Part shown: positions 40,720 to 49,004 of the stretch, one piece after another
Position numbering within the stretch: the first letter of the stretch is position 1
Layout: every line of letters starts with the position of its first letter
From: Sporosarcina sp.
GTDB taxonomy: Bacteria; Bacillota; Bacilli; Bacillales_A; Planococcaceae
Direction: 5' to 3'
Assembly (NCBI RefSeq): GCF_029257255.1
Contig: NZ_JARICI010000057.1
Coordinates: 1 to 49,004, forward strand
DNA length: 49,004 nucleotides
Notes under the pieces: model-generated
The model's input: only the letters and a program-made list of their open reading frames with translations
The model's database searches: none
Told to the model about the DNA's origin: nothing
Translations under genes and position numbers: made by a program

Positions 40720-40895
40720 GCATCATTCACCCCGTCATCAACTGGTACGGTTTGTTTATGTATATCAAGCAATAAGATAAACGACCTAAAAATTACTCCG
40801 ACAATAATTGCCGATAAGATATACCAACCAATAGGTCCAATGAAAACTAAAATACCTAGAAGGCCGGCAACTAAAATACACCCTAATAACTTCAT
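40692..40895 (-). CDS. Small two-segment membrane protein
   Basis: A 67-residue hypothetical protein with two hydrophobic segments (about residues 3-20 and 23-45: LGCILVAGLLGILVFIGPIG and YILSAIIVGVIFRSFILLL) and a short charged C-terminus (DDGVNDAYERYMKDI). ATG 40895 is preceded by GAGGAGGGAAG, a very strong ribosome binding site, which argues for a real gene. Its last codons lie in an 11-bp tandem repeat; copy-number change would shift the frame and alter the C-terminus. I do not recognise the family. Confidence 0.65.
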   Translation of the reverse strand: MKLLGCILVAGLLGILVFIGPIGWYILSAIIVGVIFRSFILLLDIHKQTVPVDDGVNDAYERYMKDI

Positions 40896-41037
40896 AACTT
40901 CCCTCCTCGGTTTTAAATATAGTAAATAAGCAGTTTCTCAACGATAAAGTAGTTCGTATGCATAGATAAAGACTGAAATTAAACGTTTTATGGAGGACAT
41001 TCTACAGCTTCCTCCCCGTTTGGTTTATGCTCGTTGT

Positions 41038-41208
41038 TTATCGCTTGATCAAGTAGGGACTTAAGTAGACAATTCCTGCACTAACACCAAGCGCAATGGA
41101 AAATGCAGTCAAAACATTGATAGCATCTTTGAAAACGAAATTAGTCATTAGATTAATAGAGAAAATAAACACAAAGTATAGTAAAAATCTAATATGCCGC
41201 TTTTTCAA
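41038..41208 (-). CDS. Small two-segment membrane protein, 56 residues
   Basis: TTG 41208 with AAGGAGG eight bases upstream opens a 56-codon frame ending TAA at 41038. The protein begins MKKRHIRFLL, has two hydrophobic segments (about residues 7-25 and 30-50) and ends SPYLIKR, with positive charges at both ends. Two membrane helices with both termini inside is the natural reading. It lies 142 bases upstream of the 67-residue membrane protein gene on the same strand and may be co-transcribed with it. No family recognised. The interval 40896-41037 shows no other gene. Confidence 0.6.
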   Translation of the reverse strand: MKKRHIRFLLYFVFIFSINLMTNFVFKDAINVLTAFSIALGVSAGIVYLSPYLIKR

Positions 41209-41284
41209 TATTTTACCTCCTTTCCATTAATTATTCATATACAGTCTACCATGCTATAGATAACGTTTGCTTGAGGAATGATAT

Positions 41285-41320
41285 AAAAAAACGGATTGCA
41301 GCCTCAATGGTTGCAATCCG
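41285..41320 (-). terminator. Terminator of parEC
   Basis: On the minus strand CGGATTGCAACC pairs with GGCTGCAATCCG around ATTGA, followed by a run of seven Ts. Confidence 0.9.
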
Positions 41321-41333
41321 CCTAACAATTGTC

Positions 41334-43760
41334 TTACTTATTTTCCTTCTTAACAGAAGCAACCTGCACAATCTGTCCGTCTTTCGCTTCATCTACAACA
41401 GCGCTGCCAGTTGATTGTCGGTTCGTATTTTTTAATGCCATCGGATCAACTTCAATTTTATGATCTTTAGATGTCAGCAATACGAATTCTTCGTCATCTT
41501 TTACAGCTTTCATTGCCACAATTCGATGTGGATTTGACTTTAGTTCTTTAATAACCGTCACGCCTCTGTTCGCTCGTGATGCGGTTTCAAACTCTGAAAT
41601 ATTCATTCGCTTGACAGATCCTCGCTGTGTCGCGAGGAAGACATTTCTTGTCTGCTCCGTAATGACTTCAAACGCTGCCAGTTCATCTTCAGGCTTCAAA
41701 TGAATGCCTCTGACGCCGCCGGTGCGTATGCCGGTAATCGCCAGTTCAGATAAGCCGAAACGCAGTGAATATGCCTGTTTGCTGACTAATAACACATCTT
41801 CTTCACCAGTAACGACTTGTGCACCTATCAATGTTTCACCTTTTTTAACATTCATTGCTTTATATGAGCGGTTATAGCGTTGTACTTGGAAATCAGTCAG
41901 TTTGGATAACTTCACATTACCATTTGACGCTGCTGTTAATACACTCAGGTTTTCGTCAAATGTCTCGATACCGATGACGTCCACCAGTTCTTCGTTTGGC
42001 TCAAGGCCCACAATACTCGATACATGCTGACCTAAATCACGCCAGCGGATGTCAGGAAGCTCGTGGACAGGCTGATAGATATAATTTCCGAACGATGTGA
42101 ACAGCAGGAGATGATGCTGCGTATTCATCGCAGATTCCAATAAATAATAATCGGATTCTTTCATTTCCTGGCCAACACCGTTAGACGCCGAATAAGAGCG
42201 CATGCTTGTACGTTTAATATAGCCGCCTTTTGTAACGGATACCATAACTTCCTCACTAGGAATTAAAATATCCAGGTCCACTTTCAGCTCTTCAATCTTT
42301 TCAACGATTACGGAACGGCGCGGCTCCGCAAACTGTTTACGGATTGCCTTAATCTCCTTCACGAGCACAGCAATTAATTTCGACTCGCTTGCCAGGATTT
42401 CTTCCAGTTCAGCTATCAACTTACGCAGCTCTTCTTCTTCTTGTTTCAATTCTGTAATATCCGTGTTTGTTAGTCTATATAACTGCAAGGAAACAATGGC
42501 TTCTGCCTGAACTTCCGTAAATTCATACGCCGAGATCAAATTTTGCTTCGCATCTTTTTTGTCTTTTGATGCTCGGATAGTCTTGATCACTTCATCGAGA
42601 ATAGACAAAGCTTTCATTAAGCCGTCAACGATATGCAGGCGGTCTTTAGCCTTGCGGATATCGAAATTAGAACGTCTGGTAATGACATCTTTCTGATGAT
42701 CGATATACGCATCAAGCAGCATCGGGAGTGACATAAGCATCGGCCGTCTGCCTGCAATAGCAATCATGTTGAAGTTATACGTAATCTGAAGATCGGTGTT
42801 CTTTAATAAATATTGCATGATGGCATGGCTGTCCATATCTTTCTTCAACTCTACGACAATCCGCATACCCGTACGGTCCGATTCATCCCGAATTTCAGCA
42901 ATCGCATCCAATTTACGATCATGACGCAGCTCATCCATTTTTTTGACTAAGTTGGCTTTATTCACATCATATGGAATCTCCGTAATAACGATTTGGGTTT
43001 TACCGGCTTTTAGCTGCTCTGTTTCCCACTTTGCACGAATTACAAAACGTCCCTTGCCTGTTTCATAAGCGGTTTTAATACCATCGGTTCCTTGAATAAT
43101 GGCTCCAGTCGGAAAATCCGGCCCCGGAATGACCGTCATCAATTCTTCCACGCTAACATCCGGGTTTTTCAGGCGCATTAAAACGGCATCAATCACCTCA
43201 TGCAGTGCGTGAGGCGGGATGTCCGTTGCATATCCTGCTGAAATACCCGTTGATCCATTGACTAACAGGTTCGGGAAGCGTCCAGGCAATACCGCCGGCT
43301 CGAGTTCTGTATCATCAAAGTTCGGTGCAAAATCCACCGTTTCTTTACGGATATCACGCAGCATCTCGCTAGCGATTGCAGATAAACGAGCTTCCGTGTA
43401 ACGCATAGCAGCCGCGGAGTCTCCATCGACCGATCCATTGTTTCCGTGCATGTCAATCATTTCATGGCGCAGTTTCCAAGATTGGCTCATCCGCACCATT
43501 GCATCATAAACAGATGTATCACCGTGCGGGTGATAGTTACCGATAACGTTACCGACTGTTTTAGCAGATTTACGGAACGCTTTCTCATGTGTATTTCCTT
43601 CATGGAACATCGCATACAAAATCCGGCGCTGAACCGGCTTTAAACCGTCACGAGCATCCGGAATTGCACGGTCTTGAATAATGTACTTACTGTACCGCCC
43701 AAAACGGTCGCCGATCACTTCTTCTAAGGGAAGATCTTGAAAAGTTTCTGAATGGGTCAT
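41334..43760 (-). CDS. parC: DNA topoisomerase IV subunit A
   Basis: An 808-residue type IIA topoisomerase subunit that cuts and rejoins DNA to decatenate daughter chromosomes, acting with ParE. The active-site Tyr121 is in AAMRYTEARLS, preceded by the winged-helix region RDGLKPVQRRILYAM. At the quinolone-determining positions the sequence is HPHGDTSVYDAM: Thr82 and Asp86 stand where S. aureus GrlA has Ser80 and Glu84. The C-terminal domain (about 490-790) contains the repeated beta-pinwheel blades that wrap DNA. Its ATG overlaps the parE stop in an ATGA junction, so translation is coupled. IPSEEVMVSVTKGGYIKR and other stretches favour ParC over GyrA, as does the missing GyrA-box. Confidence 0.94.
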   Translation of the reverse strand: MTHSETFQDLPLEEVIGDRFGRYSKYIIQDRAIPDARDGLKPVQRRILYAMFHEGNTHEKAFRKSAKTVGNVIGNYHPHGDTSVYDAMVRMSQSWKLRHEMIDMHGNNGSVDGDSAAAMRYTEARLSAIASEMLRDIRKETVDFAPNFDDTELEPAVLPGRFPNLLVNGSTGISAGYATDIPPHALHEVIDAVLMRLKNPDVSVEELMTVIPGPDFPTGAIIQGTDGIKTAYETGKGRFVIRAKWETEQLKAGKTQIVITEIPYDVNKANLVKKMDELRHDRKLDAIAEIRDESDRTGMRIVVELKKDMDSHAIMQYLLKNTDLQITYNFNMIAIAGRRPMLMSLPMLLDAYIDHQKDVITRRSNFDIRKAKDRLHIVDGLMKALSILDEVIKTIRASKDKKDAKQNLISAYEFTEVQAEAIVSLQLYRLTNTDITELKQEEEELRKLIAELEEILASESKLIAVLVKEIKAIRKQFAEPRRSVIVEKIEELKVDLDILIPSEEVMVSVTKGGYIKRTSMRSYSASNGVGQEMKESDYYLLESAMNTQHHLLLFTSFGNYIYQPVHELPDIRWRDLGQHVSSIVGLEPNEELVDVIGIETFDENLSVLTAASNGNVKLSKLTDFQVQRYNRSYKAMNVKKGETLIGAQVVTGEEDVLLVSKQAYSLRFGLSELAITGIRTGGVRGIHLKPEDELAAFEVITEQTRNVFLATQRGSVKRMNISEFETASRANRGVTVIKELKSNPHRIVAMKAVKDDEEFVLLTSKDHKIEVDPMALKNTNRQSTGSAVVDEAKDGQIVQVASVKKENK

Positions 43761-45730
43761 TTCATATCCCCCTCAACCTGTATAAATGCATTATCTAAAA
43801 TATTATGTTCTTCAATTAAGCCAAAATCGACATTTTCTTCAATCCATCTCCGGCGCGGTTCGACTTTATCCCCCATCAATGTCGTCACACGGCGCTCTGA
43901 TTTAGCACCGTCTTCAATCGTTACACGAATTAGGGTACGTGTTTCAGGATTCATCGTCGTTTCCCATAATTGATCGGCATTCATTTCTCCAAGTCCTTTA
44001 TAGCGCTGGAGCATATAGCCTTTACCGATTTTCTGCATCGCTTCATCCAGATCATTTTCTGTCCAGGCATATGCGAGCTTTTCGCTTTTTCCGGAACCTT
44101 TAAACACTTTGAACAGCGGCGGAAGTGCAATATATACTTTACCTGCCTCAATCAAAGGTTTCATATAGCGGTAAAAGAATGTCAACAGTAATACTTGAAT
44201 ATGTGCACCGTCTGTATCGGCATCTGTCATGATGATGATCTTGTCATATGCAGCATTTTCTATTTGGAAATCTGCACCAACACCCGCACCGATCGCATGA
44301 ATGATCGTATTGATCTCTTCATTTTTCATGATGTCTTCGAGTTTGGCTTTTTCCGTATTAATGACCTTACCTCGCAACGGCAGGATCGCTTGGAATGTCC
44401 GGTCGCGCCCTTGCTTTGCAGATCCGCCCGCCGAGTCACCTTCGACCAGATATAATTCGTTTTTCGCGGCATTTCGTGATTGTGCCGGTGTCAATTTCCC
44501 AGACAGCAATGTATCCGATTTGCGTCGCTTTTTACCGGAACGCGCATCTTCTCTTGCTTTTCGGGCTGCTTCGCGTGCTTGATGGGCACGAATTGCTTTA
44601 CGTACAAGATTCGCGCTTAGTTCCGCATTTTCTTCTAGGAAATACAGCAATTTTTGAGAGACAACTGCATCTGTGATCGTACGTGCTTCACTGGTACCAA
44701 GCTTGCCTTTCGTCTGTCCTTCAAACTGCAGAATTCCCTCTGGTATACGCACAGAAACGATCGCAGCGATTCCTTCCCGGATATCCGCTCCGTCCAAGTT
44801 CTTATCTTTTTCCTTCAACAAGCCTGCTTTACGTGCATATTCATTCACAACGCGCGTCATCGCAGCTTTCGCACCGGTTTCATGCGTTCCTCCATCTTTC
44901 GTCCGGACATTATTGACGAATGAAAGAATCGTTTCCGCATAGCCGTCACTGAATTGGAAAGCAAATTCGACTTCAATACCATCTATTTCGCCTTCTAGAT
45001 ACGCTACTTCATGCAGGACGTCCTTCTCTTCGTTCAAATACTCGATAAACGCTTCAATACCTGATTCGTAATGGAAAACATCTTTTTTATCGGTACCCTC
45101 TTCTTGCAGAACAATTTTTAAGCCTTTCAAAAGAAACGCAGACTCACGTAATCTTTCAGCTAGTGTGTCGTATTGATATTTAATCGTTGAAAAGATTGTG
45201 CGATCCGGTTTGAAATGAATGATTGTGCCCGTTTCTTTCGTTGTGCCAATCTGTTCAAGCGTCGTAGCAGGATGTCCGCCGTTCTCAAAACGCTGACGGA
45301 ATTTCTTGCCGTCACGAAAAATTGTTACTTCTAGCCATTCTGATAAAGCGTTAACAACAGATGCACCTACACCGTGCAGACCGCCGGATGTTTTATAACC
45401 GCCCTGTCCAAACTTTCCACCTGCGTGTAATACAGTCAAAATGACTTCTGCAGTCGGCTTTCCTGACTGGTGCTTTCCTGTCGGCATACCCCGTCCGTAA
45501 TCGCGGACACTGACACTGCCGTCGGAATGAATCGTCACATCGATCTCTGATCCGAAGCCTGCTAATGCCTCATCCACAGAGTTGTCGACTATTTCATAAA
45601 CCAAGTGATGCAGCCCGCGGCTATCCGTCGAACCTATATACATACCCGGTCTTTTGCGTACGGCTTCTAAGCCTTCTAAAATTTGAATGGAACTATCATC
45701 ATACGTATTTTGAATTTTCTCTTTCGCCAA
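43757..45730 (-). CDS. parE: DNA topoisomerase IV subunit B
   Basis: A 657-residue GHKL ATPase subunit of topoisomerase IV. Motifs in order: EIVDNSVDEALAGFG with the catalytic Glu (about 50), GRGMPTGKH, GLHGVGASVVNALS for the ATP lid, the transducer domain, then the TOPRIM domain with YLVEGDSAGGSAKQGRD and DADTDGAHI, the metal-binding acidic residues. The start is TTG 45730, with GGGGG upstream. A longer reading to 45796 is ruled out by a consensus promoter located inside it. parE is followed directly by parC with a 4-base overlap. Confidence 0.94.
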   Translation of the reverse strand: MAKEKIQNTYDDSSIQILEGLEAVRKRPGMYIGSTDSRGLHHLVYEIVDNSVDEALAGFGSEIDVTIHSDGSVSVRDYGRGMPTGKHQSGKPTAEVILTVLHAGGKFGQGGYKTSGGLHGVGASVVNALSEWLEVTIFRDGKKFRQRFENGGHPATTLEQIGTTKETGTIIHFKPDRTIFSTIKYQYDTLAERLRESAFLLKGLKIVLQEEGTDKKDVFHYESGIEAFIEYLNEEKDVLHEVAYLEGEIDGIEVEFAFQFSDGYAETILSFVNNVRTKDGGTHETGAKAAMTRVVNEYARKAGLLKEKDKNLDGADIREGIAAIVSVRIPEGILQFEGQTKGKLGTSEARTITDAVVSQKLLYFLEENAELSANLVRKAIRAHQAREAARKAREDARSGKKRRKSDTLLSGKLTPAQSRNAAKNELYLVEGDSAGGSAKQGRDRTFQAILPLRGKVINTEKAKLEDIMKNEEINTIIHAIGAGVGADFQIENAAYDKIIIMTDADTDGAHIQVLLLTFFYRYMKPLIEAGKVYIALPPLFKVFKGSGKSEKLAYAWTENDLDEAMQKIGKGYMLQRYKGLGEMNADQLWETTMNPETRTLIRVTIEDGAKSERRVTTLMGDKVEPRRRWIEENVDFGLIEEHNILDNAFIQVEGDMK

Positions 45731-45767
45731 AATGAAACCCCCGTCAAACAAATGTTCTCTTAATTTA

Positions 45768-45796
45768 ATCATACCTCTTCTGATAAATGCTGTCAA
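45768..45796 (-). promoter_or_regulatory. Consensus SigA promoter of parEC
   Basis: On the minus strand TTGACA (45796-45791) and TATGAT (45773-45768) are 17 bases apart. Expected start is near 45761, leaving a leader of about 30 bases before TTG 45730. Confidence 0.8.
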
Positions 45797-45933
45797 ATCA
45801 ACGTTTTCTTGCAGTCAACTTATTGTATAGAAGAAATCTCAGGATTGCAATGCAGAAAAGATGACAACCTAATGAACGACAACTTCCGACATTTCGATTA
45901 ACTGTCTTAGCTACGGCTTGTGTAAAACTGTTA

Positions 45934-45962
45934 TTGTTCCAAACTTACTCTTCTGCTAAACT
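45934..45962 (+). promoter_or_regulatory. Likely promoter of plsY
   Basis: TTGTTC at 45934-45939 and TAAACT at 45957-45962 with a 17-base spacer, 37 bases before the plsY start. Confidence 0.45.
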
Positions 45963-45998
45963 TAATGCAAACAAGTAATCATGCAAAAGGGGTTCATT

Positions 45999-46601
45999 AT
46001 GGAAACTTATTTAATCATTCTGGCGGCCTACCTACTTGGTTCGATTCCCTCTGCGTTATGGATCGGGAAACTCTTTTATCATACAGACGTCAGAGAGCAC
46101 GGTAGCGGAAATATGGGCGCGACCAATACGTTTCGTGTGCTAGGGAAAAAAGCAGGAATCGTCGTCACGCTGCTCGATATTCTTAAAGGTACAGCAGCTG
46201 TTCTGCTGCCGTTTCTTCCTTATTTTCAAGACAACATGATACATCCACTGTTACTCGGGATTGCAGCAGTTCTCGGCCATATCTTCCCTCTTTTCGCAAA
46301 CCTTAGAGGCGGGAAGGCAGTGGCTACTTCCGGCGGTGTTTTACTCGGATATAATTGGCCAGTCTTCCTTTTGGTCGTCATTACCTTTTTAATCGCATTA
46401 AAGCTGACAAAGATGGTATCTTTAACTTCTATCATCGTTTCGGTGCTCGGGCCTATTTACTGCCTGATCTATTATTTACTAACAGGTGATTTGTACTTAT
46501 TCCTAGTTGTTTCACTAATGGGCTTTTTCATTTTTTATCGGCACAGAGCCAATATTACCCGTATAAAAGATGGAACAGAACCAAAAATAAAATGGCTGTA
46601 G
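45999..46601 (+). CDS. plsY: Glycerol-3-phosphate acyltransferase PlsY
   Basis: A 200-residue integral membrane enzyme with about five membrane segments that acylates glycerol-3-phosphate using acyl-phosphate, the first step of phospholipid synthesis. The three PlsY motifs are visible: GSIPSALWIGK (about residues 14-24), GSGNMGATNTFRVLG (about 35-49) and LFANLRGGKAVATSGGV with the RGGKAVAT catalytic loop (about 98-114). ATG 45999 was chosen with AAAAGGGG upstream; an in-frame ATG 45981 precedes the site. It is divergent from parE, as in B. subtilis, and is followed by yneR after 30 bases. Confidence 0.94.
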   Translation: METYLIILAAYLLGSIPSALWIGKLFYHTDVREHGSGNMGATNTFRVLGKKAGIVVTLLDILKGTAAVLLPFLPYFQDNMIHPLLLGIAAVLGHIFPLFANLRGGKAVATSGGVLLGYNWPVFLLVVITFLIALKLTKMVSLTSIIVSVLGPIYCLIYYLLTGDLYLFLVVSLMGFFIFYRHRANITRIKDGTEPKIKWL

Positions 46602-46631
46602 GCTGTTTTAGGAGAAAGGGCGTTTTACTTC

Positions 46632-46928
46632 ATGAACATCAGCGTATCCGAAAACGCAGAACACTGGTTTAAAGATGAAATGGAAGCTTTATCAGGTGAT
46701 TATGTAAAGTTTTTTGCACGTTATGGCGGTCCAAGTCCGCTTCATGAAGGTTTTTCATTAGGCATCACGAAGGAAACACCTGATGAAATAGCCGTGGAAA
46801 CTGTTATTAACGGCATCCACTTTTATATTGAAGAACGTGATATTTGGTTTTTTGATGACCATGACTTGCAGGTGGATACCGACCCCGCGAGTGAAGAATT
46901 AGCATTCAAATACAACAAGCAATCCTAA
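46632..46928 (+). CDS. yneR: HesB-like protein YneR
   Basis: A 98-residue protein with the HesB/IscA core fold but without the cysteines that hold Fe-S clusters in A-type carriers, as is usual for the YneR group. Recognisable stretches are YVKFFARYGGPSPLHEGFSLGI and IHFYIEERDIWFFDDHDL. Without Cys ligands a direct Fe-S carrier role is unlikely; the function is unknown. It lies immediately after plsY in the same direction, which fits the plsY-yneR neighbourhood of B. subtilis. The unit ends at a perfect-stem terminator. Confidence 0.85.
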   Translation: MNISVSENAEHWFKDEMEALSGDYVKFFARYGGPSPLHEGFSLGITKETPDEIAVETVINGIHFYIEERDIWFFDDHDLQVDTDPASEELAFKYNKQS

Positions 46929-46943
46929 CAGAACAGCACACTA

Positions 46944-46984
46944 AACGGCAAGAATAACTCAAAGGTTATTCTTGCCGTTTTTAA
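46944..46984. terminator. Bidirectional terminator between yneR and yneQ
   Basis: AACGGCAAGAATAAC pairs perfectly with GTTATTCTTGCCGTT around a 6-base loop, with T runs on both strands. The last codons and stop of yneQ (stop at 46959) lie inside it. Confidence 0.9.
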
Positions 46985-47273
46985 ATCGAAACAACTGGTC
47001 CAGACGCTTTTCTGCCTTCAAAATTTCCTCTTGCCGTTCTCCCAGCAGATCAAAATGCGGATACTGCTCTCTTGCATGAATCCATTCAGGACGCAACCCA
47101 TACTGTTTTCCCCAACTAGTCAGCTTCTCCATGTCACTGCATCCTGCTTTTGTGACCGTATTGATCCCTGGAAATCGATCATCAAGCCAATAATGCGTCA
47201 AGAACGCGATCTCTCCCTGACTGACTGCCTCTTTCCAGGCCTGCAACTCCTGTCGCTTAATACCGAATGCCAT
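46959..47273 (-). CDS. yneQ: YneQ-like small conserved protein
   Basis: A 104-residue soluble protein rich in Trp, Arg and Lys, beginning MAFGIKRQELQAWKEAVSQG and containing THYWLDDRFPGINTVTKAGC. It matches by length, position and opening the B. subtilis YneQ family, whose function is unknown. Its ATG shares one base with the yneP stop (TGATG), so the two are translationally coupled. The coding end doubles as the left arm of the terminator. No membrane or signal segment. Confidence 0.8.
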   Translation of the reverse strand: MAFGIKRQELQAWKEAVSQGEIAFLTHYWLDDRFPGINTVTKAGCSDMEKLTSWGKQYGLRPEWIHAREQYPHFDLLGERQEEILKAEKRLDQLFRFKNGKNNL

Positions 47274-47698
47274 CAGGTTTCGCTCCGCTGGATTTCAGCA
47301 TACTTCGCATCCCATTGAGGATCGATTTTGCTCAATGAAACAGGTCGAAAACTCTCTTTTTTCACTAGAACGTGTTCGGATACAGCCGTCGCTGCGATAG
47401 AACCATCGGCATGGAGAATCTCATAGCCATATACTGTACGCAGCTTGCCGTGCGATTCTACCCATGTCCGCACAGTGACGGTCTCTCCATATGTAATTGA
47501 TGTCTTATACTTCACAGACAGCTCGGTAACCGGCGATAAATAGCCGTCCTTCTCTAGTTGTGCGTAATGAAAACCCAGATCCTGAATAAGCGATGTCCGT
47601 CCAATCTCCATCCAAACTAAATAGTTTGCGTGGTAGACAACACCCATCTGATCGGTTTCTGCGTAACGTACTTCAATTTCTTTTTCACTTGTAAACAT
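47273..47698 (-). CDS. yneP: Acyl-CoA thioesterase, 4HBT hot-dog family (YneP-like)
   Basis: A 141-residue hot-dog thioesterase that probably hydrolyses short acyl-CoAs. The family signature EVRYAETDQMGVVYHANYLVW at residues about 8-28 includes the Asp of the YbgC/4HBT active site (ETDQMGVVYHANY). It sits between citB and yneQ on the same strand, the order seen in B. subtilis, though yneN and tlp found there between citB and yneP are missing. ATG 47698 has an A-rich leader with AGAGGTG upstream. The physiological substrate is not known. Confidence 0.87.
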   Translation of the reverse strand: MFTSEKEIEVRYAETDQMGVVYHANYLVWMEIGRTSLIQDLGFHYAQLEKDGYLSPVTELSVKYKTSITYGETVTVRTWVESHGKLRTVYGYEILHADGSIAATAVSEHVLVKKESFRPVSLSKIDPQWDAKYAEIQRSET

Positions 47699-47768
47699 TT
47701 TTATTCACCTCTTTATCCAGTATAGCGAACGAAAAATGACTTTGCTTGTAATAGCATGTCAATCATAG

Positions 47769-47805
47769 AAAAAGATGCCCAACAAAGTCAGTCGGACATC
47801 TTTTT
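47769..47805 (-). terminator. Terminator of citB
   Basis: On the minus strand AAAAAGATGTCCGAC pairs with the GGGCATCTTTTT side, followed by a T run. It lies 13 bases past the citB stop and before yneP. Confidence 0.8.
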
Positions 47806-47817
47806 CTTACATGATAA

Positions 47818-49004
47818 TTATTTTGTTTTCAACTTGTCACGAAGAACCATTTGCAGGATTCCGCCATGACGGTAGTAGTCGATTTCAACTTCAGAGTCGA
47901 AACGTGCTAGAACTTCAAATTCAGTTTCCTTGCCGTCTGGAGCTTTCGCAATTACTTTAAGGATTGAACGTGGTTTTACGCCTTCAGCGATATTAACACA
48001 GATTTCTTCCTCACCAGTTAAGCCTAGAGACTCAACGTTTTCGCCATTGATGAATTGTAGTGGAAGTACACCCATCATCACTAGGTTCGAACGGTGGATA
48101 CGTTCAAAGCTTTCTACGATAACTGTTTTGATTCCAAGCAAGTTTGTACCCTTTGCTGCCCAGTCACGTGAAGATCCCATTCCGTAGTCTTTACCGCCAA
48201 GGATAGCCAGGCCAGTTCCGTCCTGCTGATATTTCATAGCAGCATCATAGATCGGCATAACTTCTTTAGTCGGCCAGTACGTAGTGAACCCACCTTCAGT
48301 ACCAGCTGCGATTTGGTTACGGATACGGATATTCGCAAACGTTCCGCGCATCATGACTTCGTGGTTACCACGGCGTGATCCGTAAGAGTTAAAGTTACGT
48401 GGCTCAACGCCATTTTCACGCAAATAGATTCCAGCAGGTGTGTTCAAACCAATCGCTCCAGCAGGTGAGATATGGTCAGTCGTGATAGAATCGCCGAACT
48501 TACCGATTACACGCAAGCCTTGAAGCTGCTCGATATCCGTTGGTTCTTTCGAAAGATTTTCGAAGAACGGTGGATTTTGTATATAAGTAGATGACTCGTC
48601 GAAATCATATAAAGAATCATCAGTTGTTTCAATTGCATTCCACGCTTCGTTTTCTGTGAATACGCGGGCATATTCTTTACGGAACAATTCAGGAGTAACT
48701 GTAGCGTTCAATACATCGTTAACTTCTTGAGTAGAAGGCCAGATATCTTTGAAGAATACGTCGTTACCATCTTTGTCTTGTCCGATTGCATCTTTAGCGA
48801 AGTCGATATTCACTGTTCCAGCTAGTGCATAAGCAACAACGAGTGGAGGTGAAGCCAAGTAGTTCGCTTTAACGAATGGGTGTACGCGTCCTTCGAAGTT
48901 ACGGTTACCTGAAAGTACAGATGTAACTAGAAGATCTTCGTCGCCGATTGTCTTTTCGATTTCCGGAAGTAATGGACCCGAGTTACCGATACATGTCGTA
49001 CAAC
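47818..49004 (-). CDS. citB: Aconitate hydratase, C-terminal part
   Basis: The C-terminal 395 or so residues of aconitase A (IRP/AcnA type, about 900 residues when complete); the gene continues past the right edge. It isomerises citrate to isocitrate in the TCA cycle. The visible part begins with [11 protein letters not shown], whose two Cys are ligands of the [4Fe-4S] cluster. The swivelling C-terminal domain follows, with [31 protein letters not shown] and [17 protein letters not shown]. Bacillus CitB also acts as an iron-responsive RNA-binding protein. The reading frame is open to the window edge; the internal ATG at 48858 is not a start. Confidence 0.95.
   Translation of the reverse strand, partial: CTTCIGNSGPLLPEIEKTIGDEDLLVTSVLSGNRNFEGRVHPFVKANYLASPPLVVAYALAGTVNIDFAKDAIGQDKDGNDVFFKDIWPSTQEVNDVLNATVTPELFRKEYARVFTENEAWNAIETTDDSLYDFDESSTYIQNPPFFENLSKEPTDIEQLQGLRVIGKFGDSITTDHISPAGAIGLNTPAGIYLRENGVEPRNFNSYGSRRGNHEVMMRGTFANIRIRNQIAAGTEGGFTTYWPTKEVMPIYDAAMKYQQDGTGLAILGGKDYGMGSSRDWAAKGTNLLGIKTVIVESFERIHRSNLVMMGVLPLQFINGENVESLGLTGEEEICVNIAEGVKPRSILKVIAKAPDGKETEFEVLARFDSEVEIDYYRHGGILQMVLRDKLKTK

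Overview
The window looks like a stretch of a low-to-moderate GC Firmicute chromosome of the order Bacillales, most likely Planococcaceae such as Sporosarcina. That placement is an inference from protein style and gene order and was not computed. Supporting signs are strong AGGAGG-type ribosome binding sites, frequent TTG and GTG starts, hairpin-plus-T-run terminators after most transcription units, a Staphylococcus/Bacillus-style MurG, an xpaC-yaaN pair, and the block parC-parE / plsY-yneR / yneQ-yneP-citB, which follows the Bacillus subtilis order.

Region by region: 1-5.6 kb holds the end of deoD, an S41 protease, a CobW-family GTPase, a secreted CAP-domain protein behind a Shine-Dalgarno-masking hairpin, and a MATE exporter. 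5.6-11.3 kb carries murG, odhA-odhB (2-oxoglutarate dehydrogenase E1/E2) and a small conserved protein. 11.3-17 kb has a structured intergenic repeat between two look-alike terminators, yaaN-xpaC, a DUF1033-type protein, a cold-shock gene with a hairpin leader, a lipoprotein and an ABC-F ATPase. 17-25.5 kb has an MFS carrier, an LCP ligase, an AI-2E-type permease, a divergent molybdate regulator facing modABC, the type 2 isopentenyl-diphosphate isomerase fni, and a small protein that looks like a tandem ribbon-helix-helix. 25.7-27.7 kb holds a 666-residue HTH protein of unrecognised function.

The most notable region is 28.1-36.7 kb: eight closely spaced minus-strand genes, most with strong ribosome binding sites, ending in one terminator. 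In transcription order they encode an ADP-forming acyl-CoA synthetase, a two-subunit MaoC hydratase, a thiolase-fold protein lacking the thiolase cysteine, a DUF35 zinc-ribbon partner, two complementary acyl-CoA dehydrogenase subunits and an aldehyde dehydrogenase. This set matches the logic of aldolytic (not thiolytic) side-chain cleavage known from actinobacterial and proteobacterial steroid degradation: activate, dehydrogenate, hydrate, retro-aldol cleave, oxidise the released aldehyde. The substrate here is unknown.

36.7-41.3 kb is an accessory stretch: a DNA glycosylase, a nucleotidyltransferase, an M3 peptidase, two small membrane-protein genes, a probable acetyltransferase remnant and an isolated 18-bp hairpin. 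41.3-49 kb returns to core genes: topoisomerase IV (parE, parC), plsY, yneR, yneQ, yneP and the C-terminal part of aconitase (citB), which runs off the right edge.
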